From positions 40,001 through 104,000 of the forward strand of contig JAPFBL010000325.1 of NCBI GenBank assembly GCA_026182355.1: a stretch of 64,000 bases of DNA, in the 5' to 3' direction. This DNA is from Hermatobates lingyangjiaoensis. Lineage: Eukaryota > Arthropoda > Insecta > Hemiptera > Hermatobatidae. How positions within the stretch are numbered: position 1 is the stretch's first letter; each line of letters opens with the position of its first letter. Positions 20,781 to 31,148 of this stretch are shown here, in pieces. Made by a program: the position numbers and the translations under genes. The notes beneath the pieces are model-generated. The model was not told the DNA's origin, searched no databases, and saw only the letters and a program-made list of their open reading frames with translations.

Positions 20781-22221
20781 TATAAACAGGAGTGTAATTT
20801 CTTTTGACAAAAAACTCCTCAAGAAACTTATCTTTGAACTTTAAAACAATAAATAAAGTTCTAACTATAAGATACATTCAAAGAGAATCAACAATTAGAA
20901 CAAAGCAAGTTGGGCTTAAAGATCATAATCATAGAATGATTTACAACAAAAGAGTGTACCTTTGTTTTAAAATATTACGCAAAACCTTGCTTTTGAGTTT
21001 CATGGACTAAGAACAACAGGTTTAGTTTGTTCATAGATAATCAACTATTTACGTGATATTGGAAAATGTCTACACAGCCGCTTTGTTTAAATATTTGCTG
21101 ACTCATGTTTAAATAAAACATGAGCTTCACATGCATAAAACAACATAGGGGGTGGAAATAAACCTCGACAATTACTCCCCTTTGCATACAATACTGAATT
21201 AGTCGCTATTAAATATGTAAAGGGCAGCGTTAATTAATCTCAAGTACTCATAAAATATCTGAATACATGTATATTTTATTAAAGCCGAACACACTTTCAT
21301 GCTAGTCTATACCACCTTGTAGTGCCACACTCTTACCAAGCAATCTTTCTCCAGGGTACATATATTTCGTTATTCTCCAAATGGCTGTTTGACTTGTGCG
21401 TAACATGTTTGTGGTATCTGGAATCCATTTGTAAAATTTTTGTTGAAGTGTGTGTGGTGTGTGTGTTTTTGTGTGTGTTTGCGTGTGTGTGACCGTGTGT
21501 GTGTGTGTGTGTAATGCAACATTTCAATGAGAAAGTTGCATGTTCAAATCACGTCGGAGTCACCAATTTGAAGAATTAAATTATTGGAATTACAGATTAT
21601 AAAATAGATATTTGGGGAATTATAAAAAAAAACACTTGGGAACGAGATTCTCAAAAACAACTTGTTCTCCCTAGAAAAAGAAAAATAACATTGACACAGT
21701 GATCTTTGACAAGCGATGCCACAGATCTATTATCGACAGAAAAGTGGAAAAACACAGGTTCTTTGTATACGAGTATATGATTATAGAAGAAACAAGAAAT
21801 ATATGTTTAAGTATCTTAAACAATAAAGTTCCTTGTCTGCTGTCTCAACATTATCTTGTAACAATACTGTTCTCTTTCTTATTTAGGAGTGTTTATATGG
21901 TGAATTTTATAATTAAGGTTGAGGCAATGCAATCTGAAATATGGTTGCGTACTTTTAACATGTTCTCTTCCCTCTTCTCAGTAATATATACACACACACA
22001 TACAACAGAATCAAACACAACAAACTTCCCATAAACGGAATGATGACGCAAGTCTACACTGAGCATGGCAAATTTTGCATTATCTCAATAGATTCAAAAT
22101 AGTGAATACTGCGGCTAGTGACTGCACAGGAAATAATATTCAAACATTTCATCTCTGAATGTACATTGCTGGACCACGTAAGATCGGCTTTACAACAAGC
22201 TATTATAATAATACGAAAAAA

Positions 22222-22436
22222 AGCCAGGTTAGCTTAGTAGTTAACATACCCGCCTCTGGGCTGGTAGTCCGGGGTTCGATCCCCACCTGACCCTCAATAT
22301 ATTCACTCGGGAGGAGAATAAATCCGAGTACGTCATCCCCATGGAGAGGATGTTAAACAGTTGGTCCCGAGCCTGTACGATGTCAGATGCCCATTAAAGA
22401 TCCCTACTCGAAATGGATTTGCGTTAGGCAAAATTT
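22222..22436 (+). mobile_element. tRNA-derived SINE, 5' part
   Basis: The best SINE head: A-box-like TTAGCTTAGTAGTTAACA, then a perfect B box GGTTCGATCCC near 22274, then the family body (CATTAAAGATCCCTACTC). The arrangement mimics a tRNA, but it continues into SINE body, so it is not a free tRNA gene. It is interrupted by the LINE at 22437. Confidence 0.85.
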
Positions 22437-23023
22437 CCTAAATGAACTCTCATTGAGGGCTAAGGTTGAACTTATATGGGTACCAGGTCACTCGAACATT
22501 GAAGGCAACTGTAAGGCCGATGAGCTTGCCCACTTTGGCACTCTTCCCACTCAGGATATCCTATACAATTTAGGGACCCCACTTTCTTTATGTAAGCTTT
22601 GGATCAGACAAAGAATTGATGAACGCATCAAACAAAGGTGGTCCGAGGAGGACACGTGTCTTATTTCAAAGGAGCTGTGGCCTTCCTGCAACTCTAGGAC
22701 AACTAAGATCTTCTCTCTAGGAATAGAAGAGTTATGGCCAATATGATCACTGTTTCCACAGGGCACTGGCTTGTTGGTAAACCACCACCAGATTAGGATT
22801 GGAGGCGAGGGATTTTTGCAGGGCATGCCAGAACGAGGAAGAGGAAGAGACAATTCCTCACTTTCTCTGTCAATGCCCTGATTTGGCTCAAAGAAGGAAA
22901 GAAGCACTAGGAGAATATTTCTTTGACAATCTTGAGAACTTAGCATCCAGTGGTATCAGGGATCTGTCTAGATTTATTGTTCTCTTGAGGTGGTTCGAGT
23001 GGACCAGGGACGGTGGAGAATAG
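22437..23023 (+). pseudogene. LINE RNase H and C-terminal zinc motif, frameshifted
   Basis: The first frame reads ELIWVPGHSNIEGNCKADEL, the RNase H signature with its Asp, as found in I-superfamily LINEs. After a stop near 22743 a second frame (22799-23023) gives DFCRACQNEEEEE-TIPHFLCQC, the CCHC-type C terminus. One frameshift or small deletion separates them. RT and endonuclease are absent. It cannot be active; when intact, RNase H removes the RNA template after reverse transcription. Confidence 0.82.
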
Positions 23024-23118
23024 CTCCAAATTGTTCTTTGTGGTATCACAAGGGGCCGGCTTGCGGCCTATGTGTGTTCTCACTCGGGACGGCCACTGTA
23101 ACCTAAACCAACCTAACC
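22437..23118 (+). mobile_element. 5'-truncated LINE inserted in a SINE
   Basis: TAGGCAAAATTT occurs at 22425-22436 and 23119-23130, a 12-bp target duplication bracketing 682 bp of LINE 3' end. The tail is GGCCACTGTAACC followed by AACCT-type repeats, which resembles the SINE tail (CCACTG...AACCT), so the LINE may supply the machinery for the SINE. Confidence 0.88.
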
Positions 23119-23130
23119 TAGGCAAAATTT

Positions 23131-23215
23131 AGGACTTCCAATGTAGCATCTGTAGAATCACAGATCAAACAAAAAGCCGGTAAACGGCTGACGTTATCAC
23201 TCTCCAGGGTAACGG
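23131..23215 (+). mobile_element. SINE, 3' continuation after the LINE
   Basis: AGGACTTCCAATGTAG continues the SINE body cut at 22436, then diverges (ACAAAAAGCCGG also occurs reversed near 12880). Confidence 0.7.
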
Positions 23216-23730
23216 TTTAAACAAAAAAAAAATAATAAAGAGGAAACGACTGGGCTAAATCAAAGGAGGACTTAATAAGTGACTACATAGTGCATCTATT
23301 GAAAAAATTCATATGTAATGTGTACAGAACAATATTCTAAAATAAGAACTGTATATATAATATATAAAATGTAAATAGTGTCTATAACTATTTATATATG
23401 TAATATTACATAAATATTACTTAAATTCAGACATGAAGTAGTGCAGTGATAATTATAATGTTCCAAAAAAAACTTAATCGTTATAAATTAAAATTAATTT
23501 ATTGTAAGTAATATATTAATGTAATAATGTAAAGTAATTTATAAAATGTAAGTAATGTTTATGTATGTTATGCATTATTGCGGAGCATACTGAAATAATA
23601 AACTTCATCATGGTAGGGTTACCACAAAAAACATAACAAACAAACATATATACATATATTTAACAAGATTTCAAAATAAACACACAAAATAGCAATCAAC
23701 GTCCAAACCACAATAAGAAATGAGGAAAAA

Positions 23731-23773
23731 GACTAAGATCTTTCAACCATAACAAACGGTCTTTGTCAGAGTC
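23731..23773 (-). ncRNA. H1 ribozyme, G8 region changed
   Basis: Minus strand: GACT, CTGACAA, AGACCG/TGGTT, GAA, AGATCT, T, AGTC. G8 is A here. Confidence 0.55.
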
Positions 23774-23807
23774 AAAAACCCAACTGTTTTTCTTCAGTTG
23801 GGTTTTT

Positions 23808-23850
23808 GACTCTGACGAAGACCGCTTGTTACGTTTGAAAGACCTTAGTT
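23808..23850 (+). ncRNA. H1 hammerhead-like ribozyme
   Basis: GACT, CTGACGA, A, GACCG/CGTTT (one mismatch), GAA, AGACCT, T, AGTT. Core intact, palindrome has one change. Confidence 0.6.
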
Positions 23851-24429
23851 TTGTTTTCCCATTTCGTATTGTTGTTTGATCATTGATTGTTATTTCACGT
23901 GTTTATTGTTAAATCTTGTTATATATACATGTGCATACTTATACTCATGCACAAATATGCACACTTGAATAGAAATCGCAAAAATCTATTCTAAATACGT
24001 CGTATCATGTAAACCCGTTAAACCTCCAAAAAAACTGAATTTTTTCCACGATCACCATATTTACAGTAAATGTTGCTAACTATATAATGCCTAATCGAGT
24101 TTTACCTTGCAGAGGAAGAGAGATATGAGACACTATGAAAACGGCTCCTTGAATGCTAGGATCTCGTTTTTCACTGCAAGCCCCTCGGCCTGTCGGCCGG
24201 AAACCTATTCTTTTTTTTCCCCTTTTTCTGCTTCCCAAGAGGATCATTACTGTCCGTTATAAACTCGTTATTTCTCCATAATAAGACCTGCTATCGTACT
24301 AGAAGTTTTTTTTTTCTGTTTTTAGATCTGTGTTAAAGTTTACAAAGTGCTGTTGATCTGAATGGTATGCTTGAGGTACCAGGAATTCTGTTTTTAGAAT
24401 TTCCAGTGAAATGTGTTTGTGTGTGCGTG

Positions 24430-24459
24430 TGTTTGAAAAAGAGAAAGAGGGGGAGAAGT

Positions 24460-24505
<46 letters not shown>

Positions 24506-24672
24506 TGAGGGAGAAAGAAAGTGAGTGTGTGTGCATTTATAGATGTATACGTCAGGGTGAGCACATGATCGTATGTGTGTGTTTGTGTGTGTAAGAGAGA
24601 GAGACAGAGAAAGAGAGAGAAAGTGAGTGTGTGTGAATTTATGGATATATACGTCTGTGTGAGCACATGTGT

Positions 24673-24720
<48 letters not shown>
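24430..24720. repeat. Mixed (GA)n and (GT)n microsatellite
   Basis: GA tracts at 24468-24502 and 24678-24718 with TGTG segments between; two sub-blocks (AGTGAGTGTGTGTG, ATGTATACGTC / ATATATACGTC) are duplicated, so this is also a two-copy tandem of about 140 bp. Confidence 0.9.
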
Positions 24721-24721
<1 letters not shown>

Positions 24722-25025
24722 CGAGTGAGAGTTCTTATATGTATGCAATATAAAAAAAATTTAGCAGATTCTGCGTTCACGATTCTTTTACTAATTGCTT
24801 CTGCTTGTCTCCCGATATTCTTTTATGAAGGCGATAACACTTTGATAATATTAAATTTGTATTAAATGTTAACGAAATATGCTTAAGAAAAGAGCTTGCT
24901 GTCAAAATACACTAATATAAACAAAGTAACTAAATGTAAAATAGTTAATACAACAAATACTGCAGTGTGGACAATAAAAACTTTAACACATAGAAAAAAA
25001 CACAGAAAGTCAATACAGAACTCAC

Positions 25026-25057
25026 TTCGATATTTCGACATCCGTCGTCATCTGGAA
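25026..25057 (-). ncRNA. H14 hammerhead-like ribozyme
   Basis: Minus strand: CTTC, CAGATGA (U4 is A), C, stem II GAC-GGAT-GTC, GAA, ATAT, C, GAAG. Stem I CTTC/GAAG is four pairs. Confidence 0.55.
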
Positions 25058-25134
25058 GAAGTGCGAAGTACTCGCTTTGAGAAGCAAACTGCTACTCTCA
25101 ACAGCAGTTTGCTTCTCAAAGCGAGTACTTCGCA

Positions 25135-25172
25135 CTTCTTCCGATGACGACGGATGTCGAAATATCGAAGTG
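25135..25172 (+). ncRNA. H14 hammerhead-like ribozyme
   Basis: CTTC, C-GATGA (one base short of CTGATGA), C, GAC-GGAT-GTC, GAA, ATAT, C, GAAG. The two arms differ at the damaged position, so the ancestor was probably canonical. Confidence 0.55.
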
Positions 25173-25220
25173 AGTTCTGTGGTGTCTTTCTGTGTTCTTT
25201 CCTATGTGTTATGTTTAAAG

Positions 25221-25267
<47 letters not shown>

Positions 25268-26464
25268 TTTCACATAAACACGTGAAACAACAATCATTGA
25301 TAAAACAAAGTCATGTTTTCTCATTTCATATTGTAGTTTGATCATTGATATATATATATATAAAACTATCCACCAAAGACAATAAACGTTCAAGAGTAAA
25401 CTACAGGAACGTTTACCTGTAGAGAAATACACTCACTGACTCCAGTTGTTAGTTTAACCGTCTTGAAGAGAGAAGAGATAGGGACACCAAGCACACTTAC
25501 GAAGCGACGGTTGGTCTCGAAGTGTTTTTTTCTATACCCTGTGCATCTATAGTTTACTCTGAAACGTTGTATATTCATATATATTCTCTGAATATAGAAA
25601 GAAACCCAAATAAAAACTAGACACTATAACTGACTTTCAATATTTCGATGTTATTAAGGGTTCTCCATAGAAAAGAATGTACAACCGTCGTACCACTGTA
25701 CCATCAAGAAAAAGGTTGTGTAATTTGTTTTCTTTTTTTCTGAAAGATGAGAAGACAAAAGAGGAACTGGGCAGCTTTATACAACATTCTCAGGGGTGCC
25801 ACTACAAAAACAAAAAAACCACTATAAATAGATTAAGAAAATATATTGAGAAATATAATAAAAAAAAAAGAACTTTGTTCAAAAATTTAATTTAACTTTC
25901 AACAGAAAATTTGTAAACTAAAAAATAATTAGAATTTGGATTAATAATTAAGTTAATTAACACATGAATAAAAATAAATATACAAAAAATAATTTAAAAA
26001 TCTCAGAATACAACAGTACCCGTTATACCTGAATTATTGTACCCGTTATACCTCATTGTACCCGGTATCCGTTGGTACCTGAATGAAAACGAGCTAATAG
26101 GAATCATATATAGGCCTCTTCAGAAGATCTTAAAAGGTACAAATCTATTGTCTCAAAGGAACCAAGCGAGCTTTGATTGGCACTACAATGCTTACTAGGT
26201 AGTTATACCCAGCATCCTTTGACCACTGTTAGTCCCACGTAAGGATGCACAATATAAGGAACCGGTCAATCGCCTACAACACCAATTCACAATGTTTGAA
26301 GGATTTTGATAATATGACGTTTACTAAACTCTGCGGTACTAATAATTTACCTGTTCTTTTAGTAAGACATAAAGACATATTTATTTTTATTATAAAAGTT
26401 AACATTTCAAATCTGATTTATCAATTCTATTAAATAATAGCTTAAAAATAAGATATATATATAT

Positions 26465-26632
26465 CAGTTCAAAAATGAAGAAAAGCAACACACAGAGAAA
26501 GAGGCACACATAAAAACTCAAATTTGAGTTTGTGAGTGTGTCTCTTTCTCTGTGTGTTGCTTTTCTTCATTTTTGAACTGATTTGCGTCCAGTTTGGATC
26601 GTTTTTTCGAATTTTGAGTGGAGATATATATA
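26465..26632. mobile_element. H6 foldback centred on stem III
   Basis: Arms (GAAAAGCAACACACAGAGAA and complement) meet at CTCAAATTTGAG, which is the H6 stem III palindrome with stem I. The rest of the ribozyme is missing from both arms. It is flanked by TATATATA on both sides. Confidence 0.75.
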
Positions 26633-26670
26633 TATGGGTCGTTGTCTGCCTGCGGAGCGACTCGTTTTTA

Positions 26671-26708
26671 TCTTCCTGATGACGAGGACATCGAAATATA
26701 GTTGTGAG
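26671..26708 (+). ncRNA. H4 hammerhead-like ribozyme
   Basis: TTC, CTGATGA, C, GA-GGACA-TC, GAA, ATAT, A, GTTG. Followed by H4 tail to (TA)n at 26756. Confidence 0.5.
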
Positions 26709-26753
26709 TTTCTATTTCATTTCCGTGAGTTCTTTCTGTCAATATAGTTCATG

Positions 26754-26788
<35 letters not shown>

Positions 26789-26832
26789 TAAATTCAAAAC
26801 AAAGGAAACACACAGAAAGACACAGACATATC

Positions 26833-26870
26833 TCACATCGATATTTCGACCATCGTCGTCATCAGGAGGT
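26833..26870 (-). ncRNA. H3 hammerhead-like ribozyme
   Basis: Minus strand: CTC, CTGATGA, C, GAC-GATG-GTC, GAA, ATAT, C, GATG. Core intact. Confidence 0.65.
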
Positions 26871-26919
26871 GTGAAGAGCAAAGAGCGAAGAGTCCCGCAG
26901 GAAGGCAGAGCGGCGACTC

Positions 26920-26956
26920 TTCCTGATGACGACGATGGTCGAAATATCAATGTGAG
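26920..26956 (+). ncRNA. H3 hammerhead-like ribozyme
   Basis: TTC, CTGATGA, C, GAC-GATG-GTC, GAA, ATAT, C, AATG. Core intact; the first base of stem I is changed. Confidence 0.6.
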
Positions 26957-27035
26957 TTATGTCTATGTCTTTCTGTGTGTTTCCTTCGTTTTGAATTTAT
27001 TTTATTTAAAAAAGTCCTCTGGTCCGTTTCTTTTA

Positions 27036-27067
<32 letters not shown>

Positions 27068-27073
<6 letters not shown>

Positions 27074-27245
27074 ATGATAAACGAAAAACGGTCCGGCAGG
27101 ACAGATAACACTTGAAATAAACAGTGACACATAGACTGAAACATAACAAAAGACTCACTTTTCAATATTTCGACCGTAATGGCGAAAGTGAGTCTTTTGT
27201 TATGTTTCAGTCTATGTGTCACTGTTTATTTCAAGTATATACGAG
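27068..27245. mobile_element. H2 foldback pair, truncated ribozymes
   Basis: The left arm carries ATTTCGACCGTAATGGCG (ribozyme 3' half) and the arms meet at GGCGAAAGTGAGTC. Tails contain CATAGACTGAAACATAAC and complement. Neither arm has CTGAGGA, so no complete ribozyme exists. Confidence 0.7.
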
Positions 27246-27289
27246 TATATTCTCGTATATATATATATATATATATATGTATAAGCACA

Positions 27290-27420
27290 TTTTGGTTGCA
27301 GACCTTCCTTTAGACATGTTTTATTAGAAAGTATTCCAATTTTCATTTTCGTTCCTTTTCTATTTAATTTCTCTAGTTTTCTAAGCTTGGTTTTCAACAC
27401 TTCTGGTAAATTGAACACTA
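27290..27420 (-). pseudogene. PLE ORF-start fragment
   Basis: Minus frame: FNLPEVLKTKLRKLEKLNRK, then KMKIGILSNKTCLKEGLQPK before (TA)n. It fits the pattern LRKLEKLxxK...CLxEGLxPK. The terminal residues differ (CAY for YTN). A ribozyme (H8) lies 90-130 bp upstream of this start in the same orientation. Confidence 0.7.
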
Positions 27421-27509
27421 ACTCTCCAAATGATTTATTCCTGAATTACATAATATTAATCCAATAATACACTATAAATCTAAAAACAAAAAAACTACAC
27501 AATAATTAT

Positions 27510-27548
27510 TCCAACGTTTCAGTCTTCCTAGACCATCTTCAGGGATTT
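27510..27548 (-). ncRNA. H8 hammerhead-like ribozyme
   Basis: Minus strand: TCC, CTGAAGA, extra T, stem II GGTCT/AGACT (loop AGGA), GAA, palindrome ACGT, T, GGAAT. Stem I TCC/GGA is three pairs. It lies 5' of the ORF start at 27420, the expected leader position. Confidence 0.7.
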
Positions 27549-28139
27549 AAGAGAATGTCGATTAAAAATTAACTTAAGAAAATCACTAACAATAATTATT
27601 AAAAATATTCTAGTTACAAATTATTACACAACTATCTTAATGAATTGACAACATTAAGACAGCAAGTAGGTTACACCATCGCGGAGGTTCCAAAATTTCA
27701 GGTTTTCCAGTTCGATTCATCTGGTTAATTAAATTTACTAGAACCCTATGAGGCTGTCACTGAATCAGTGTTTTGTTGGTTTCCTGCGTGGAACTATATA
27801 TATATATATAAAACAGAGTACGTTTTCTGTGTTATTTTTATACACGTTATGATCAATGATCAAGGGTTGTTTGATACGTGAGAAAATAAAGCCTTATGCA
27901 AAGCTATCGACTGAGATGTAACAAGTTATTTGAAATATTGAGTAAACAGTCAACACAGCCATGAACATTTCAGATTGGTAATGCTAGCTGTAAGCGCTTA
28001 TGATCGCAGCTCAATATCTCTCGAAATCAGCTAGAAATCGTAACAGAACTAATATGAATACCTTAAGGGATTAATCATCGTCAAGTTCTAAACATTGATA
28101 AACATTAATACTGGGAACTAAACATTTATTGACGAATTT

Positions 28140-28181
28140 GACTCTGATGAAGACCGTTTGTTACGGTTGAAAGATCTTTGT
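28140..28181 (+). ncRNA. H1 hammerhead-like ribozyme
   Basis: GACT, CTGATGA, A, GACCG/CGGTT, GAA, AGATCT, T, TGTC. N7 is T. The H1 tail TTTCACGTGTTTATG follows, ending in TA-rich DNA near 28250. Confidence 0.65.
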
Positions 28182-28335
28182 CTTGTTTTCCCATTTTCTT
28201 ATTGTGGTTTGATCATTGATTGTTATTTCACGTGTTTATGTGAAATCTTATATAATATATATATATATATAATATATATATATATACTTAAAACAAACTG
28301 TTGCAGATAGAAAGAAACGTAACAATAGGATTAAC

Positions 28336-28376
28336 TTTTTAATATTTCGACCGTTATGGTGGCGGTTGTCCTCAAG
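28336..28376 (-). ncRNA. H2 ribozyme copy
   Basis: Minus strand: CTC, TTGAGGA (C3 to T), C, AACCG/CGGTC, GAA, ATAT, T, AAAA. Followed upstream by the GCGGCAGCACTGC block of H2. Probably inactive. Confidence 0.5.
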
Positions 28377-28639
28377 AGAAGTGAATTGGCGAGGGACGAC
28401 AGTCAACTGAAGAATTCTCTGGTTTGATGGCTAAAGCAGTGCTGCCGCAAAGAAGAAAATAAAAAACAAAAGAACTAAGGAGTCGAGATTGAAAGAAATT
28501 AAAAGAAGAATTCTTTTTAAAAGTAAAAAACTAACCTCAATAAAACATATATTTTTTTATGCATTCTATGGTGCGATAGATGGTTGTCTAGCAAGTGTTT
28601 GGGTAATCAAACAAAACATAAGTTAACCGTTAGCCAGTT

Positions 28640-29560
28640 AATTAAGTTTACTTATAGTAAAGAGGAGTTTAAACCACTAGAGATTTATAATCTTAGTTTT
28701 TATTCCTGTTGGAATTTCGGTAAGGCAGGACAGTGTCTCTCGGGTTAGCTATTATGCAATAGTCAAATACCAAATTAAGGTATGACTGACTGTTGGCCTA
28801 TTTTGCCTGGCCTGCTAGTATTATATAATTATTAGTAATGATATAGTAATTGCTTGTAATTATCTTCCAGTAACATAATTACTAGTAATTGCTACTTTAG
28901 AAATAATAATTACTATCATTATTGATATAATTAATATTATTATTATTAGTAATAATAATAATAATTGCTTGTAACATATTTTCTAGTAATCTAATTACTA
29001 TTAATTATGTAGTAGGATACGAAATAATTGCTCCATTAATTTTTCTTGTTTTTGCATTATAACGTGACTGTCAGAAATTGGAGATTTAATTTATTATAGG
29101 TAATTGAATCGGTTGGTTAGTCAAATAAAAAATAGCGGAAAGCCTTCCGTTTCTCTTTAGAATTTCGAAACCTGTTTTTATTTCGTTAAAAAGCACATAG
29201 AAATCTCTTCCTGCACAATTTTCATTATAAAAAGGTAGAATTGAATCTGTTTTACTAACGACTCGTATTTGTTTCAAATATAAGGATTAAAATTAAATAA
29301 ATGGAGTGAAAAAAGTTCGTGTATTAATTTTTCTGACAATAAAATAAAAAAAAATACAAAAAAAGACTGATTTTATTAAAGAAAAAAAAAGTGAAAAACG
29401 AAACACTACTGTTTAATATTTCTCTTTCATAAATACAATTTTTAAACTGGAAATTTAATATTTTTTTTCTGTTTTATGGAGTTGGAATTATTTGGTAGGT
29501 AAAACAAAACAAAATATTATGCTTTGAAGCCCGGAATTTCTGCAACTTATTAGTCAGTAT
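28640..29560. other. AT-rich spacer
   Basis: AATTATTA-rich low-complexity DNA. Part of 28640-28700 resembles dispersed repeat R. No coding signal. Confidence 0.4.
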
Positions 29561-29789
29561 TGTTAATTTATTTGTACAGTGCACACTTATAGGCCTTTTG
29601 ATTTCAATGTAATTGTGATGGTAAAAGTGTGGCTCATTAGTTACTTGGAACCCATTTTAGACATGTGGTGTGATCAAAAAGTAACGACACTTTTTGAATT
29701 AAGGAGCGCTCTGTTCAGTTTAATTTTAAAAAAAAATTATGTTTTTTTGGCTGTCAAACAAGAATTCATTTGTGAGACGTAAGTGTAGT

Positions 29790-29950
29790 CCACCTTTCGT
29801 CTCAACTAGTCCCAACTACTTCAGGAATCATCTCCATCGCATTGGTGTTCTACCAACCCCAGAGTGTCCCTCTCTGCCAGGAAGAGTCAATGAATGCTTA
29901 CCACTTGAAGGTCGGTCCAGTCTGACCTCCTCTCAACATGACAACTATTT
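29790..29950 (+). pseudogene. LINE C-terminal fragment
   Basis: Reads NYFRNHLHRIGVLPTPECP, then in the next frame CQEESMNAYHLK. The pattern HRIGVLPxPxCPLCxxxExxxHL is the zinc-binding C terminus of RNase H-bearing LINEs. One frameshift near 29870. No other LINE domain nearby. Confidence 0.55.
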
Positions 29951-30197
29951 ATACGTATAGGCCCATCCCTTAGCTAGGGCGAACCGGAGCAACCACTATA
30001 GAACTCAAGGGATGCCGGTAGTGACTTCGTAGAAAATGACCTATTCATTGGTTAATCTGTTAAATTGAAACCTCTAAGCTATTTTTATTTCTAATATCTG
30101 CACAATATAACCAATATAACATTTATATACATATTTATATATAAAACTTTAAATTACACAAAGCACGACACAGAAAAAAGAATAAAAAACACTTACA

Positions 30198-30235
30198 GAA
30201 TTCAATATTTCGAACTGTTCTTTGTCATCAGGAGT
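30198..30235 (-). ncRNA. H13 hammerhead-like ribozyme
   Basis: Minus strand: CTC, CTGATGA, then CAAA, GAAC-A-GTTC, GAA, ATAT, T, GAAT. Relative to 37090-37128 the order of loop bases is altered, so stem II is displaced. Stem I has two pairs. Confidence 0.5.
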
Positions 30236-30490
30236 AGACCACAAGAGAGGACGAAGTGAGAGAGATCCCCCCACGTTGAAGAACGGAGGGCGAATGAAGC
30301 AATAAAGAGTCAACCGATGAGAGCAGCACTAGCGTAAAAAAGGAGCTAGGCACTAAACGTCGGAGAACGGAAAAGGCAAAAACAATAGATAAAATTATAA
30401 AAAAGAAAATAATAATAATAAAAGAAATAAAAAAATTATATAAATATATATATATAAGTTACAAAAAAAAGGAATAACAAATAAAAGTTA

Positions 30491-30802
30491 ACGCTTCCGA
30501 TGTAAACCGGGATCTGATCGGACCCCCAATAACCATATGTTGGCCTCCTCAGACGCTCTTAAGGTCAAACTACGGTCATCAGTGGTCACTAGCTTAATTA
30601 TTTGAACACTAAAGCAGTCATTAAAGGAAAGGTTATGACTGTTAGCATGGATAGCTACAGGAAGCTGTTTGCGCTGACCAACCGAAGCTCTATGGCCGTT
30701 CAAACGCTCGTTGAGCTTGGTAGAAGTCATACCAATGTAAAATGCTCCACATTGTCTACAGTTCAGTCGGTAGACGCAATTTCTGGATGAGCAGGAGGTC
30801 AC
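30491..30802 (-). pseudogene. PLE GIY-YIG endonuclease, H13 family
   Basis: Reads SRNCVYRLNCRQCGAFYIGM, then LNERLNGHRASVG, HANSHNLSFNDCF and RASEEANIWLLG. VY...YIG is the closest to canonical GIY-YIG here. CxxC between the half-motifs, the catalytic Arg region and the Glu helix are present. It is about 100 residues; the linker and RT upstream are lost. The 3' ribozyme about 260 bp away links this domain to H13. Confidence 0.82.
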
Positions 30803-30938
30803 TCCGAGGTGTTAGGTGGGACGCGGAAACAGTTGGTTCGTGAGGAGAAGAAAGGTGAAGGGTTAACTAAAGGAAATATATATATTCTAAATAAACTAGA
30901 ATTTAAAAAGAACACATAAAAAAGAAATCACTGAACTC

Positions 30939-30971
30939 ACTACTATATTTCGATGTCCTCGTCTTCAGGAA
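30939..30971 (-). ncRNA. H4 hammerhead-like ribozyme
   Basis: Minus strand: TTC, CTGAAGA, C, GA-GGACA-TC, GAA, ATAT, A, GTAG. Core intact, stem I weak. Confidence 0.5.
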
Positions 30972-31148
30972 AAGAAGTGAATCGCTCCAAAGGCTGATAA
31001 CGACTGACTTGGCGTTCGAACTGAATCACTCAAACAGTGTAGCCAACTTTCGGAGGAAAGGTAGCCAAGGAAGATAAAGAAATAAAAGCTAAATAAAAAT
31101 TAAAAATGAAAACATTTAACTAAAATAAAATTAAAAGGTGATAACAAC

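Larger units (their letters stand above)
20560..20832. mobile_element. V1 foldback pair
   Basis: Arms 20560-20680 and 20720-20832 share AAGTTCAAAG, ACACTCCTGTTTATA and the V1 motif. The loop contains AATAAATAGTGGAA, whose inverse is in the right arm. No ORF is present. Confidence 0.75.
23660..23925. mobile_element. H1 PLE foldback pair
   Basis: Arms meet at CAACTGTTTTTCTTCAGTTG, so both copies have the common 5' end CAGTTGGGTTTTT. Both tails include the TTTCACGTGTTTAT-type segment. The outer flanks are AT-rich. Confidence 0.82.
24975..25215. mobile_element. H14 foldback pair
   Basis: Arms of about 110 bp meet at GCAAACTGCTACTC / CAGCAGTTTGC. Each has GAAGTGCGAAGTACTCGC, the ribozyme and TCTGTGTT-type tail. 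The right end enters (TA)n at 25224. Confidence 0.8.
26790..27036. mobile_element. H3 PLE foldback pair
   Basis: Arms share AAGGAAACACACAGAAAGAC, the ribozyme and GAGTCCCGCAGGAAGGC. The right arm extends to AAAAGTCC-TCTGG-TCCGTTTC before (TA)n, as in the complete H3 element at 51.5 kb. Confidence 0.8.
30122..30877 (-). mobile_element. 5'-truncated H13 PLE
   Basis: A minus-strand element running from TA-rich DNA at 30877 through a GIY-YIG remnant, a stop at about 30491, an AT-rich spacer, the ribozyme at 30198-30235 and a tail ending in TATATAAA near 30135. It lies tail-to-head next to the H4 PLE at 30.9 kb with only a short TA tract between. Confidence 0.75.

Noticed and set aside
22080..22215. 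LINE-like frame IIFKHFISECTLLDHVR
   Set aside because: Possible zinc-motif similarity, but only one His/Cys pair and no supporting neighbours.
22222..22295. Free tRNA gene
   Set aside because: A- and B-box-like sequences are present, but the sequence continues into the SINE body and lacks a credible cloverleaf acceptor end.
24299..24865. Overlapping ORFs on both strands at the GA/GT repeat
   Set aside because: Simple-sequence translation (Ser-Leu, Arg-Glu, Cys-Val runs), no domain.
29660..29705. mariner-like end (TGTGATCAAAAAGTAACG)
   Set aside because: The sequence resembles some mariner termini, but no partner end or TA duplication was found.
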